Shown: positions 53,853-62,668, numbered from the stretch's first letter. The stretch: DNA of 64,000 nt from an uncultured Christensenella sp. (GCA_910577055.1 CAJTKX010000005.1:116481-180480); one strand, 5' to 3'. A program made the numbers and translations. The notes: a model not told the origin generated them from the sequence alone.

Positions 53853-56326
53853 TGGCTAAAAAAGATTTTCAGACTTCTATTCCGCAAGGCAACGTGTATG
53901 TGCAAAGTATAGAAGAGGTTATGCCCGGCTCGATGCTGCCGTACGCAGAGTTCGTCATTTTGGACAGAGCTTTGCCGCGCGTAGAGGACGGCTTAAAACC
54001 CGTGCAAAGACGTATTTTGTATACAATGTACGAGATGGGTTTAACCCCCGACAAGCCGCATAAAAAATCGGCGCGTATCGTCGGCGACTGTATGGGTAAA
54101 TATCACCCGCACGGCGACAGCTCGGTTTACGACGCGATGGTTAGAATGGCGCAACCCTTTAATATGCGGTTGACCCTTGTTAACGGGCACGGAAACTTCG
54201 GCTCGGTAGACGGCGACCCCGCCGCGGCTATGAGATACACCGAGGCAAGGTTGGAGCCGCTTGCGTTGGAGCTTTTGAAGGATTTGGAAAAGGAAACAGT
54301 GCCCTTTTCATTCAACTTCGACGACAGTTTGTTGGAGCCGGATTTGTTGCCCGGGCATTATCCGAATCTTTTGGTTAACGGCGCAAACGGTATCGCCGTG
54401 GGACTTGCGACGAATATTCCCACGCATAACCTGGGGGAAGTAATCGAGGGCTGCTGCGCGTTTATCGACAAGCCGACTATGTCTTTAAACGAGATGATGA
54501 AGATTATCCCCGGACCCGACTTTTCCACGGGCGGGTACATCATTGCGAACGAACTTAAACAAGCTTATGAGACGGGCAAGGGCAAAATTACTTTGCGTGC
54601 GAAATACGCGGTTGAGCAAGGGGAGTACGGCAAGAAGCTTATTGTTATTACCGAGCTGCCATATCAGACAAACAAAGCCGACCTTTTGCGCAAAATTATG
54701 CTTCTTAAAGAGGACAAAAAGGAACTTTTGTCGGGCATAACGGAAATTGTAGACGAGAGTGACAGAACGGGTATGCGCGCCGTTATTGCCGTCAAGAAAG
54801 AGGCGGACGTAGACGCCGTTTTGAACGTGCTGTTTAAATATACCGATTTGGAGTGTACTTTCGGTATAAATATGGTTGCGATTGCGGGCGGCAAACCCAA
54901 GCAGTTGGGACTGTTGGAAATTATAAGACACTACGTTAACTATCAGCGGCAAGTGGTGGTAAGACGGTGCAAGTTCGAACTGAAAGAAGCCGAGGCGCGT
55001 TGCCATATTTTAGAAGGGCTTATTATCGGCGTGCACAACGTTGACGAGGTGGTCAGAATAATCAAGACCGCCGAAAACACGGGCGACGCGAGAAAGAAAT
55101 TGATGGAGAGGTTTTCTCTGTCCGAAAAGCAAGCGCAAGCTATTCTCGATTTGCGACTTGCAAGGCTTGCAAAGTTGGAAGTGACGAAGCTCGAAGACGA
55201 GCACGCCGCGCTTTTAAAGAAAATCGCTCGGTTGAAACGTATTCTCGGCGACAAGGACGAGCAGTGGAAAATCGTCAAAGAAGAGATGCGCGAGATTAAG
55301 GCGAAGTACAAGAGCGATAGGCGCACTCAGATTTTCGACAAGGCGGAGCAGATTTCCGTGCGCCGCGCCGACGTAAAGGTGTTTATACCTAATTGGACGG
55401 TGGCGATAACGGGCGCGGACAACTTGAAGTTTATGATACGCGAGGAGTTCGATACTCACTATAAAAAGAAGTTGAACGCAACGGCGAACCTCGGGGTTGT
55501 GTACAAGCAAGCGTTACACTGCACTAATGAGGAAACGATATACTGCTTTACTAACCGCGGCAACTGCGTGAAAATCGATTTGAACGAAACCGAGCCGCTC
55601 GATTACAGGGTGGCCGGAGTGAGAATAGAAAATATTTGCGACGGCGCGGAAAAGGGCGAATACCCCGTTGCGCTGTTTGCCGTGAAAGGCAAGCCCGAGG
55701 GCGAATTGATATTCTTTACGAAACAAGGCGCGGTAAAGCGGACTTTGTTCGAGGAGTTCGAGGCGGGCAGAAAGCTTACGCAAGCCTTTAAGCTTAAAAG
55801 CGGGGACGAGCTGTTGACCGTAGAAAGGTACGATGAGGACGAGTTCTCTACCATGCTTTTCGTTACCAAAAAGGCAATGTGTTTAAGCGCGGCTAAGGAC
55901 GACGTGCCCGTGCAAGGCAAGACTGCCGGCGGCGTAAAGGGAGTGGGGCTGAATACGGGCGACGAGGTTATATTTGCAACCCAACAAAACGGCGAGGGCG
56001 AAATTATTATAGTTACCACTTTGGGCGGCGTAAAGCGGGTTATTTCTTCCTTGTTCGAAACCTACAACCGCGGCGCAAAAGGCATTATGATTGCCGATAT
56101 TAAGGGCAAGGGCGAGGTGCTGTTCGCCGACTATGTGACAATGCCGTATAACCTTGCGTTCTATACGGCGCAGAGGGTTATGTTCGAGGTAGATAGCGAA
56201 ACGTTGCCCATTGAAAACAGAGTTTTCCGCGGAAAGCCGATAAAGGGAATTGAAAATATTGCGAAAGTTGTAGCAATGAAGTATAAATCCGAATATACGG
56301 ACGGCGCGGTACAGATTAAGTTTTGA
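53852..56326 (+). CDS. parC: Type II topoisomerase cleavage subunit (ParC/GyrA family)
   Basis: DNA-cleaving subunit. Catalytic Tyr lies in AAAMRYTEARL; the quinolone region reads GKYHPHGDSSVYDAMVRMAQP with a drug-sensitive-type Ser. A coiled-coil gate and a six-bladed C-terminal propeller (about 500-824) follow. I find no GyrA box (QRRGGRG) in the blades, which points to decatenation (topoisomerase IV-like) rather than negative supercoiling. 824 residues. Ends 36 nt before mscS. Confidence 0.87.
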   Translation: MAKKDFQTSIPQGNVYVQSIEEVMPGSMLPYAEFVILDRALPRVEDGLKPVQRRILYTMYEMGLTPDKPHKKSARIVGDCMGKYHPHGDSSVYDAMVRMAQPFNMRLTLVNGHGNFGSVDGDPAAAMRYTEARLEPLALELLKDLEKETVPFSFNFDDSLLEPDLLPGHYPNLLVNGANGIAVGLATNIPTHNLGEVIEGCCAFIDKPTMSLNEMMKIIPGPDFSTGGYIIANELKQAYETGKGKITLRAKYAVEQGEYGKKLIVITELPYQTNKADLLRKIMLLKEDKKELLSGITEIVDESDRTGMRAVIAVKKEADVDAVLNVLFKYTDLECTFGINMVAIAGGKPKQLGLLEIIRHYVNYQRQVVVRRCKFELKEAEARCHILEGLIIGVHNVDEVVRIIKTAENTGDARKKLMERFSLSEKQAQAILDLRLARLAKLEVTKLEDEHAALLKKIARLKRILGDKDEQWKIVKEEMREIKAKYKSDRRTQIFDKAEQISVRRADVKVFIPNWTVAITGADNLKFMIREEFDTHYKKKLNATANLGVVYKQALHCTNEETIYCFTNRGNCVKIDLNETEPLDYRVAGVRIENICDGAEKGEYPVALFAVKGKPEGELIFFTKQGAVKRTLFEEFEAGRKLTQAFKLKSGDELLTVERYDEDEFSTMLFVTKKAMCLSAAKDDVPVQGKTAGGVKGVGLNTGDEVIFATQQNGEGEIIIVTTLGGVKRVISSLFETYNRGAKGIMIADIKGKGEVLFADYVTMPYNLAFYTAQRVMFEVDSETLPIENRVFRGKPIKGIENIAKVVAMKYKSEYTDGAVQIKF

Positions 56327-56362
56327 TTTAAGCGTTAATAATACTTTGCGCGGGAGAAAACT

Positions 56363-57313
56363 ATGAAAAACAATGACGAAAAAATAAAACGCAAGAAAAA
56401 AGTTAAAGAAAGGGCAAAAAAATTGGGACCCGTGAAGCTTACTGTGCTGATATTGCTTGCAATAGGCACGGTTTGCTCGTTCGTATTTTACGATTATATT
56501 TTCGGGGCGGATACGGTGTTTACCGCGGAATACGGCTCTGACTTTGTAAACGGGCTAATGGGAGCTATACCGAAAATTATAAGCTGCGTGCAGATTATAA
56601 CCATTACTTGCATTATAACTACGGGTATTTTGTTTGCTATTTCGCGCATATTTACCAAGTCACGCCGCAGCATCACGGTTGCGCGGCTGTGCTGTAACCT
56701 TATAAAATGGGTGGTGGCGATAATTCTGTTAATCGTTGTTTTGGCGGTTTGGGGCGTGGACACAACCGCGCTTATAACGGGCGCGGGAGTGCTTACATTG
56801 GTTGTAGGTTTAGGTATGCAAAGCCTTATCGCTGACGTGGTTGCGGGGCTGTTTATAGTTTTTGAAAACGAGTTCAATATAGGAGATATAATAACGGTTG
56901 ACGGTTTCCGCGGCGAAGTGGTGGAAATGGGTATCCGCACGACAAAGTTGAAGGCGGAAGGAAACTTCAAAATTTTCAACAACAGCGATTTAAGAAAGAT
57001 TTTAAACCAAACCGCAGAGCCGTCGGTTGCCAAGGCGTATATCGATATAGAGTACAGCGCAGATTTGGGGAAAGTGGAAAAAATCATTGAACGCTGCTTG
57101 CACGAAATTAAGATTGAAGGCGCAGTGGAGGGAGTAACTTACAACGGCGTTAATTCCCTTGGCGCGTCGGGCGTACAGTTGTATTTTTCCGTCAAGTGCA
57201 ACGAGGGCGATATATTCTCGGTACAGCGCGCGTTGAACGGCGAACTGAAAAATATGTTCGATAAAAACGGCATAAATATTCCGTTCAATCAAATCGTTGT
57301 GCATAATTCTTAG
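56363..57313 (+). CDS. MscS-family mechanosensitive channel
   Basis: Small-conductance channel that releases solutes on hypo-osmotic shock. A basic N-terminus, three hydrophobic segments (about 25-45, 70-93, 110-155) with the pore helix GAGVLTLVVGLGMQSLIADVVAGLFIV, then the beta domain (FNIGDIITVDGFRGEVVEMGIRTTKL) and C-terminal cage. 316 residues. GGGAG 7 nt before ATG. Confidence 0.93.
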   Translation: MKNNDEKIKRKKKVKERAKKLGPVKLTVLILLAIGTVCSFVFYDYIFGADTVFTAEYGSDFVNGLMGAIPKIISCVQIITITCIITTGILFAISRIFTKSRRSITVARLCCNLIKWVVAIILLIVVLAVWGVDTTALITGAGVLTLVVGLGMQSLIADVVAGLFIVFENEFNIGDIITVDGFRGEVVEMGIRTTKLKAEGNFKIFNNSDLRKILNQTAEPSVAKAYIDIEYSADLGKVEKIIERCLHEIKIEGAVEGVTYNGVNSLGASGVQLYFSVKCNEGDIFSVQRALNGELKNMFDKNGINIPFNQIVVHNS

Positions 57314-57332
57314 ATTTAAAAATTTTTAAAAT

Positions 57333-57360
57333 GCGCCCGCGGACAAGTGTCCGCGGGCGC
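57333..57360. terminator. Bidirectional terminator, copy 1 of a shared hairpin
   Basis: Stem GCGCCCGCGGACA/TGTCCGCGGGCGC with loop AG. Its core is the same as that of the hairpin at 57987-58014. Confidence 0.85.
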
Positions 57361-57426
57361 TTATGTTTGATTTGTGATATGCGGTATTACGCAAACGTAT
57401 TTAAGATACGCGGTTAAACGGGACGC

Positions 57427-57696
57427 TTATTCGCTGTCAAGCGACAATATTTTTACAATATCGTCAAGGCGGTTTTTTATTGCGTGTATGTCTTTTATGA
57501 TATCGTTTTTCCGCTCGGCAATAAGCGCGGATTTATCTTCCCAAAATTCGCAATTAACGCGTTCGGTAAAATGACCCTTTCTAATGTGCGAATAAACTTC
57601 ATCGTGAATGCAGTGCCCGCCCGACTTTGAAAGTCTGCCGTGGAATATGGTGTAGTAACAATTAAAATATTTGCAGTTTCCGCATTTGTTTTCCAT
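57427..57696 (-). CDS. Cys-rich small protein of unknown function
   Basis: 89 residues. The N-terminal half has CGNCKYFNC, a further Cys-x-His in GGHCIHDE and Cys in RVNCEFWED, with several His: a likely zinc or Fe-S site. The C-terminal half is one helix (IIKDIHAIKNRLDDIVKILSL). AGGAG 8 nt before ATG. Divergent from the HTH gene at 57779, with a palindrome inside its promoter, so the HTH protein probably controls it. Confidence 0.65.
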   Translation of the reverse strand: MENKCGNCKYFNCYYTIFHGRLSKSGGHCIHDEVYSHIRKGHFTERVNCEFWEDKSALIAERKNDIIKDIHAIKNRLDDIVKILSLDSE

Positions 57697-57722
57697 ATGT
57701 TTATCTCCTAAAATATATTATA

Positions 57723-57739
57723 TACCCCAAGTTGGGGTA
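57723..57739. promoter_or_regulatory. Operator palindrome between the Cys-rich gene and the HTH gene
   Basis: TACCCCAAGTTGGGGTA, perfect 8-bp arms around G. The minus-strand TATAAT of the Cys-rich gene begins directly next to it and a TTGACT lies on its other side, so a bound repressor would block that promoter. Confidence 0.7.
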
Positions 57740-57778
57740 AGTCAACAAATTTACTGCAAAATGAAGTAAAATAATATT

Positions 57779-57982
57779 ATGAAAATATTTTCGGAAAAAT
57801 TAAAGCAATTAAGAATAGAAAACGGCTTAAATCAAACACAGTTGGGACAAGTGCTTTCTGTTGACCAAAGGACAATAAGTAATTGGGAAAACGCGATACG
57901 CGAACCTAATTATGATATGCTTTTAAAGATTTCGGATTATTTTGAAGTAAGTACTGATTTTCTTTTGGGTAAAGTTGATTAA
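57779..57982 (+). CDS. Cro/CI-type HTH transcriptional regulator
   Basis: 67-residue XRE-family DNA-binding protein, essentially only the helix-turn-helix: LKQLRIENGLNQTQLGQVLSVDQRTISNWENAIREPNYDMLLKISDYFEVSTDFLLG. The palindrome at 57723-57739 is its most likely operator. TAAAAT lies 6 nt before the ATG and there is no ribosome site, so it may also be leaderless, though the -35 is poor. Confidence 0.9.
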   Translation: MKIFSEKLKQLRIENGLNQTQLGQVLSVDQRTISNWENAIREPNYDMLLKISDYFEVSTDFLLGKVD

Positions 57983-57986
57983 AAGT

Positions 57987-58014
57987 GTGCCCGCGGACAT
58001 TTGTCCGCGGGCAC
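57987..58014. terminator. Bidirectional terminator, copy 2 of a shared hairpin
   Basis: Stem GTGCCCGCGGACA/TGTCCGCGGGCAC with loop TT, between the convergent HTH and flotillin genes. Confidence 0.85.
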
Positions 58015-58034
58015 ATTCTTATTTTTAAACATAT

Positions 58035-59471
58035 TTATTTCTTTTCATTTTTGTCGGTTTTGGGCTTTTTGGTTTCCTTGGGCTCTTCCGCGCTTTCGGG
58101 CGCGATTATTTTGGGCATCTTCAAGCCCGCCATTCCGTATAAATCGTCAAGTGGAGGCAGTGATTTAAGCATTCCCGAAAGGAAATTCGCCGTAGCCGTT
58201 TTGCCCTCGGCGTTCTGTCCGCCGTCCCAAACGGTAACCTTGTCGATTTTGATATTCTTGATTGCCTCTACTTGTTTTGCAACAAGTTCTTCAAGCTTGT
58301 CGGCTATCATAAGGCGAACGGCTTCGTCCGCGCTGCCCGCGGCAACAACAAGCTTTTGCATACCTTCGGCTTGTTTCGACAAGGTTTGCAATAAGCCGCG
58401 CGCTTCGGCTTCCATTCTTGCATAAATTGCGTCAGCCTCACCTTTTGCGCGGCGGCGGATATTTTCAGCTTCCGCGTCGGCTTCGATTTCGATTTTTCTC
58501 TTTTCGATTTCGGACGCGACGATGACGTCGGCCTCTTTTGTAGCCTTTTCACGGGAGGCACGCGCAATTTCCGCAGCTTGTTCTGCCGCATAGCTTTCTT
58601 CTTTTGCCTTTGCGGCTTGAACGTTTTCGGCTGTTACCGCAAGCTTCATGGCCTCTGCCTCGCGTTGGCGGAGGGTCGCTTTGGACTGTGCGATGTCCGC
58701 TTTTGCCTTGTTTTCACCCTCGATTGCTTTACTTTCAGCTTCGGCAACGCTGATACGCTGTAACATTTTAGCGTTCGCTTCACCTATTGCGCCTTTCTTA
58801 TCCTCTTCGGCAACCGAAATTTTTGCGTCGTTTATAGCTTTTGCGGCGGCTTCCTTACCGAGCGCAGCTATGTATCCCGATTCATCTGAAATGTCGGTCA
58901 TATTGACGTTGATTAATTTGAGTCCGAGTTTTTTAAGCTCGCCCTCGACGTTCCTGGAAATCGCTTCAAGGAATTTATCGCGGTCGGTGTTAATCTCCTC
59001 GATATCCATTGTTGCGATAACCAAACGCAGCTGTCCGAAAATTACGTCCTTTGCAAGCTCGGATATCTGTTTAAGCTGTAAACCCAAAAGCCTTTCTGCG
59101 GCGTTCTGCATAATTGCGGGGTCGGTCGATACGCCGACGGTGAATACAGAGGGTACGTCTATACGGATATTTTGCTTTGACAAAGCGTTTTTAAGGTCTA
59201 CCGAAATGGAAAGGGGGGTTAAGTCAAGAAAAGTGTAGGATTGGAAGAAAGGCACTACAAGCGCCGCGCCGCCGTGAATACACTTTGCGCTGCGACCCGT
59301 GCCGTCCTTGTTCTTCGAAATCTTACCGTAAATAACCATTACTTTATCGGACGGACATTTCTTGTACCGTACAAGGCACACAAGTAAAAGCATTATAAGC
59401 ACAAGCCCTACGACTATGCCGCATACGATACCTATCGTTGCGCCCGTGCCCATAGCCAACAGATTTTTCAT
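58035..59471 (-). CDS. Flotillin-like SPFH/band 7 membrane scaffold protein
   Basis: N-terminal helix (about 8-33) followed by the SPFH domain (about 40-190, KVMVIYGKISKNKDGTGRSAKCIHGGAALVVPF) and a long coiled coil rich in Ala, Glu and Lys (about 205-400) typical of flotillins (FloT/YuaG). 478 residues. Forms oligomeric membrane microdomains. AAGGAG before ATG. Lies 56 nt behind an NfeD gene, the usual partner. Confidence 0.93.
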   Translation of the reverse strand: MKNLLAMGTGATIGIVCGIVVGLVLIMLLLVCLVRYKKCPSDKVMVIYGKISKNKDGTGRSAKCIHGGAALVVPFFQSYTFLDLTPLSISVDLKNALSKQNIRIDVPSVFTVGVSTDPAIMQNAAERLLGLQLKQISELAKDVIFGQLRLVIATMDIEEINTDRDKFLEAISRNVEGELKKLGLKLINVNMTDISDESGYIAALGKEAAAKAINDAKISVAEEDKKGAIGEANAKMLQRISVAEAESKAIEGENKAKADIAQSKATLRQREAEAMKLAVTAENVQAAKAKEESYAAEQAAEIARASREKATKEADVIVASEIEKRKIEIEADAEAENIRRRAKGEADAIYARMEAEARGLLQTLSKQAEGMQKLVVAAGSADEAVRLMIADKLEELVAKQVEAIKNIKIDKVTVWDGGQNAEGKTATANFLSGMLKSLPPLDDLYGMAGLKMPKIIAPESAEEPKETKKPKTDKNEKK

Positions 59472-59527
59472 TTTTATTTTCTCCTTAAAATTTTATTTTT
59501 AAATAAGGTGGCATAGCCACTGCTTTT

Positions 59528-60136
59528 TTATTCGCCGTCAACGGGCGTAATATTTTCCGTTTTTTCAACTGCGCGGACAATCATACATTCGCTTTCCGTC
59601 GCTATTATTTCAACGGGGTCGTCAACGGTCAGCCTATCGCCGTCCGTCATTGCGTCAAGCTCCATAAACTTGCCTTGCGCGTTCATTGTTATTTTGCCCC
59701 GTCCCGAACGCTTTTCGGGAACGGATACATAAACGGTTGCGCGTTTGCCTATTAATTTTTCGGGCTGAAAGGTGCCGTTGGACTGCATTTTATACAAAAA
59801 CCGCATAAGCAGTACAACCACCGCGAACGCCGCCGCGCCCGCAACAAGCGCGACGATTACCGAAACCCATTGAAGATTTTCGGCGATAAGCGCGCACGTC
59901 AAAAGTCCCGCCCAACTGCCTACTGCGAAGAACGCGGTCAAACTTTTTACGGTAAATATCGATACGCCCGAATCGGTGTCGATATCGATATCTCCGTCGC
60001 CGTCCAAATCCACGTCGCCGCCGTAGGAAGTAAAACACAGCATGACTATCTGTATTATCAAAAATACGGTTGAAATTACGCCGAGCCAAAAATAAATCTG
60101 CTCTAATACGCTTAGACCGCCGTACCATTCTATCAT
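59528..60136 (-). CDS. NfeD family membrane protein
   Basis: Partner of flotillin. Three or four helices (about 10-35, 66-115) and a C-terminal OB-fold domain (LIGKRATVYVSVPEKRSGRGKITMNAQGKFMELDAMT, about 130-190). A short Asp-rich loop (DVDLDGDGDIDIDTD) after helix 1 could bind calcium. 202 residues. AGGAGG before ATG. Operon nfeD-flotillin. Confidence 0.88.
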   Translation of the reverse strand: MIEWYGGLSVLEQIYFWLGVISTVFLIIQIVMLCFTSYGGDVDLDGDGDIDIDTDSGVSIFTVKSLTAFFAVGSWAGLLTCALIAENLQWVSVIVALVAGAAAFAVVVLLMRFLYKMQSNGTFQPEKLIGKRATVYVSVPEKRSGRGKITMNAQGKFMELDAMTDGDRLTVDDPVEIIATESECMIVRAVEKTENITPVDGE

Positions 60137-60231
60137 ATTACGAAACCTCCTACAATATATTTATAAACCGTGCAAGCGGCTGTAAAACATAAATTCGATA
60201 AATTTTTATCGATTATTTTCGTACCGTAAAT

Positions 60232-60260
60232 ATTTTATCATATTTATATATAATAGTCAA
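60232..60260 (-). promoter_or_regulatory. Promoter of nfeD-flotillin
   Basis: Minus-strand TTGACT (60255-60260), 17 bp, TAAAAT (60232-60237); leader of about 90 nt. Confidence 0.7.
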
Positions 60261-60350
60261 TTATGTTGAAAAAGCTTACCGTTGACAAAAAATGGGGGAC
60301 GGTTGGCGATATGCGAATATGAATAGGTGCACAGTTGCATAATTGCGCGA

Positions 60351-60380
60351 TTGACACGAACCGCGCAAAAATGTTACAAT
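60351..60380 (+). promoter_or_regulatory. Leaderless promoter of the aldehyde dehydrogenase gene
   Basis: TTGACA (60351-60356), 18 bp, TACAAT (60375-60380), then 6 nt and ATG 60387. Confidence 0.78.
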
Positions 60381-60386
60381 TCGGGT

Positions 60387-61760
60387 ATGGAAAATATTTC
60401 TGAAACAGTCGCGCGGCAACGTGAGTTTTTTGCGGCCGGCGGCACTTTTGACGTGATTGAACGCAAGCGGCGGCTTAAAGCCCTTTACGCGGCGATTAAA
60501 GCCAATCTGCCCGCTTTGCACGATGGGCTTGAAAAGGATTTGGGCAAAAGCAGAACCGAAAGCTTTATGTGCGAAACGGGCTTGGTTTTAAGCGAGCTTT
60601 CGTATATGATTAAGCATATTAAAAGGTTTGCAAAGCCGCAAAGGGTTAAAACTCCGCTTGCGCAAGCGGTTTCCAAAAGCTACCGTTTGCCGTCGCCGTA
60701 CGGTACCGTGCTTATAATGAACCCATGGAATTATCCCGTGCTGTTATCCTTAGACCCGTTGATTGACGCGGTTGCCGCGGGCAACACGGTTGTGTTGAAA
60801 CTAAGCTCATATTCGCCGAATTCGAACGCGGCAATAAAAAAGGTGATTGAAGAGGTGTTTCCGCCAGAATACGTCGCCGTGCTTTTCGGCGGAGCCGAGG
60901 TCAACAAGGAATTGTTGGAAACGGAGTTCGACTATATTTTCTTTACGGGCAGTAAGCGGGTCGGAAAGCTTGTGTACGAGAGGGCTGCCGAGCGGCTTAC
61001 GCCCGTCACCTTGGAGTTGGGCGGCAAGAGCCCGTGCATTGTGGACGAAACTGCCGATATTCCGCTTGCGGCAAAGCGCATTGTGTGGGGGAAGTTTTTG
61101 AACCTTGGGCAGACTTGCGTTGCGCCCGATTATATTTATTGTGCGGAGGCGGCGCACGACAAGCTTGTTGCCGAAATAAAAAAGCAAATCGTTGCGCAGT
61201 TCGGCAAGGAGCCGCTTGAAAACCCCGCGTACGGTAAGATGATTAACGAAAAGCATTTTACACGGGTGTGCGGGCTTATAGATGAAAATAAGGTCATATG
61301 CGGAGGTAAGAGGGACGAGCGGAAATTGAAAATAGAGCCGACGGTGTTGGACGGGGTGACTTGTGGTGACGCCGTTATGCAAGAAGAAATTTTCGGACCC
61401 GTGTTGCCGGTGTTGACCTACCGCGACGAGAACGAAGCGTTGAAATATATAAAAGAAAACGACGCGCCCCTTGCGCTGTATATTTTCTCGTCCGATAAGC
61501 AGAGAATTAAAAAGTTTACCGCGGAGATAGGCTTCGGAGGCGGTTGCGTGAACGACGTCGTTATACACCTTGCCACTCCGTATATGCCGTTCGGCGGATT
61601 CGGGGCGAGCGGGATTGGAGCATATCACGGGGAAGCCGGATTCGATACCTTTACGCACTACAAAAGCGTAGTTAAAAAGTCAACGATAATCGATTTGCCT
61701 ATGCGGTATCAGCCGTATAAAAAGTCAAACGAAAAGTTGATTAAAAAGTTTTTGCGGTGA
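60387..61760 (+). CDS. Aldehyde dehydrogenase, class 3/fatty-aldehyde type
   Basis: Oxidises aldehydes to acids with NAD(P). Catalytic Cys in NLGQTCVAPDY, general-base Glu in LELGGKSP, cofactor motifs NPWNYPV and FTGSKRVGKLVYE, and the late EEIFGPVLPVLTY. 457 residues and a hydrophobic/basic C-terminal tail (KKSTIIDLPMRYQPYKKSNEKLIKKFLR region) like membrane-associated fatty-aldehyde dehydrogenases. ATG 60387 is chosen because the family N-terminus (ETVARQREFFAAG) begins there; upstream reading overlaps the promoter. No ribosome site. Confidence 0.93.
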   Translation: MENISETVARQREFFAAGGTFDVIERKRRLKALYAAIKANLPALHDGLEKDLGKSRTESFMCETGLVLSELSYMIKHIKRFAKPQRVKTPLAQAVSKSYRLPSPYGTVLIMNPWNYPVLLSLDPLIDAVAAGNTVVLKLSSYSPNSNAAIKKVIEEVFPPEYVAVLFGGAEVNKELLETEFDYIFFTGSKRVGKLVYERAAERLTPVTLELGGKSPCIVDETADIPLAAKRIVWGKFLNLGQTCVAPDYIYCAEAAHDKLVAEIKKQIVAQFGKEPLENPAYGKMINEKHFTRVCGLIDENKVICGGKRDERKLKIEPTVLDGVTCGDAVMQEEIFGPVLPVLTYRDENEALKYIKENDAPLALYIFSSDKQRIKKFTAEIGFGGGCVNDVVIHLATPYMPFGGFGASGIGAYHGEAGFDTFTHYKSVVKKSTIIDLPMRYQPYKKSNEKLIKKFLR

Positions 61761-61797
61761 CGGGCAGATATATTTAAATTTCTTTCGAGCATGAAAA

Positions 61798-61828
61798 AAG
61801 TCGAGCCGATTTTACTTCGGCTCGACTT
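61798..61828. terminator. Bidirectional terminator between aldehyde dehydrogenase and kinase genes
   Basis: Stem AAGTCGAGCCGA/TCGGCTCGACTT with a 7-nt loop; T run to the right, A run to the left. Confidence 0.88.
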
Positions 61829-61876
61829 GATTTTTGCAGGGTGTGCTAAAACGGGTTTTTTAATATTCTTAGTATT

Positions 61877-62398
61877 TTACTGTTTGGCGGATAATTCAAT
61901 GTCTATATTGTAATCTTTATCAATCAAAACGTATTCCAAACCGTACTTTTTGCATAGCTGCAAATTTTGCTTATTTTCCGATATCAATTCGGTTTTATTT
62001 ATGTCGGTTGTAAGTCGGGTTTCGATTATGCTTTCATACTTCAAAATATCTGAAAAGTTGTTTTCTATATATTCTTCGGTCATTATAAGACAGTAAAACT
62101 TTATTTCGGATATGTAGCTTTCGTTGAAATCTTTTTGCCAATCGAACGGGATATAACAGCCTTCTATGATAAGATTTTGCTTATTTTCTATCGCCGTTTT
62201 TATCATTTCTTTCACAATCGACCAAAGATACGGCGTCAACTCTCTGTCGTCGTTTACAGTGAGTGGGGTTTTGCCGCTGCGGATTAGTCCCATTTTTAAA
62301 TGGTCGATAGAGAAATACGGAATTTTATATTTTTCCATTAGCCGTTGCGATAAAGCGGTTTTTCCCGTATGAGTTGTGCCCGAAATTAAAATTATCAT
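61877..62398 (-). CDS. P-loop kinase-like protein
   Basis: 173 residues. Walker A SGTTHTGKTALSQ near the N-terminus, a PYFSIDHLKMGLIRSG segment typical of small-molecule kinases and zeta-toxin-like enzymes, and NLIIEGCYIP as the Walker B strand. Substrate unknown; more AT-rich in codon use than neighbours. -10 TACAAT lies 6 nt before the ATG and no ribosome site is present (leaderless). No antitoxin gene is next to it, so a toxin role is not supported. Confidence 0.75.
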   Translation of the reverse strand: MIILISGTTHTGKTALSQRLMEKYKIPYFSIDHLKMGLIRSGKTPLTVNDDRELTPYLWSIVKEMIKTAIENKQNLIIEGCYIPFDWQKDFNESYISEIKFYCLIMTEEYIENNFSDILKYESIIETRLTTDINKTELISENKQNLQLCKKYGLEYVLIDKDYNIDIELSAKQ

Positions 62399-62404
62399 AA
62401 AAAT

Positions 62405-62433
62405 ATTGTATCACAATGCTTCTTGGTTTTCAA
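62405..62433 (-). promoter_or_regulatory. Leaderless promoter of the P-loop kinase gene
   Basis: Minus-strand TTGAAA (62428-62433), 17 bp, TACAAT (62405-62410), then 6 nt and the ATG. A run of 12 G (62469-62480) lies about 35 bp upstream of the -35. Confidence 0.75.
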
Positions 62434-62468
62434 CCGTATATCATATCGCAATAGGGTTTTGCTGCTGC

Positions 62469-62480
62469 GGGGGGGGGGGG
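62469..62480. repeat. Homopolymer of 12 G
   Basis: Twelve consecutive G in an AT-rich intergenic region, unique in the window. Such tracts slip during replication and can tune promoters. Confidence 0.9.
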
Positions 62481-62544
62481 TGAGGTAACGAGCGATAGGG
62501 CGGCGATTTTAGTATCGCCTCCGCGTTATATACAAACAAAAAAA

Positions 62545-62587
62545 TCAGCCTAACCGAATATTTTGTGAAATATTCGAATTAGACTGA
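62545..62587 (-). terminator. Terminator of the Xer recombinase gene
   Basis: Imperfect long stem TCAG-CTAA-CGAATATT against AATATTCG-TTAG-CTGA; on the minus strand it ends in ATTTTTTTG. Confidence 0.75.
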
Positions 62588-62668
62588 GATTGGTGACCTC
62601 AACAGAAATGAATCCGAACCCTTGCAAATGTATAATTGGCGTTATTTCTATATTGGCGGTAAAATTTA

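Noticed and set aside
61877..62398. Zeta-type toxin of a toxin-antitoxin system
   Set aside because: The P-loop fold fits loosely, but no antitoxin gene is adjacent.
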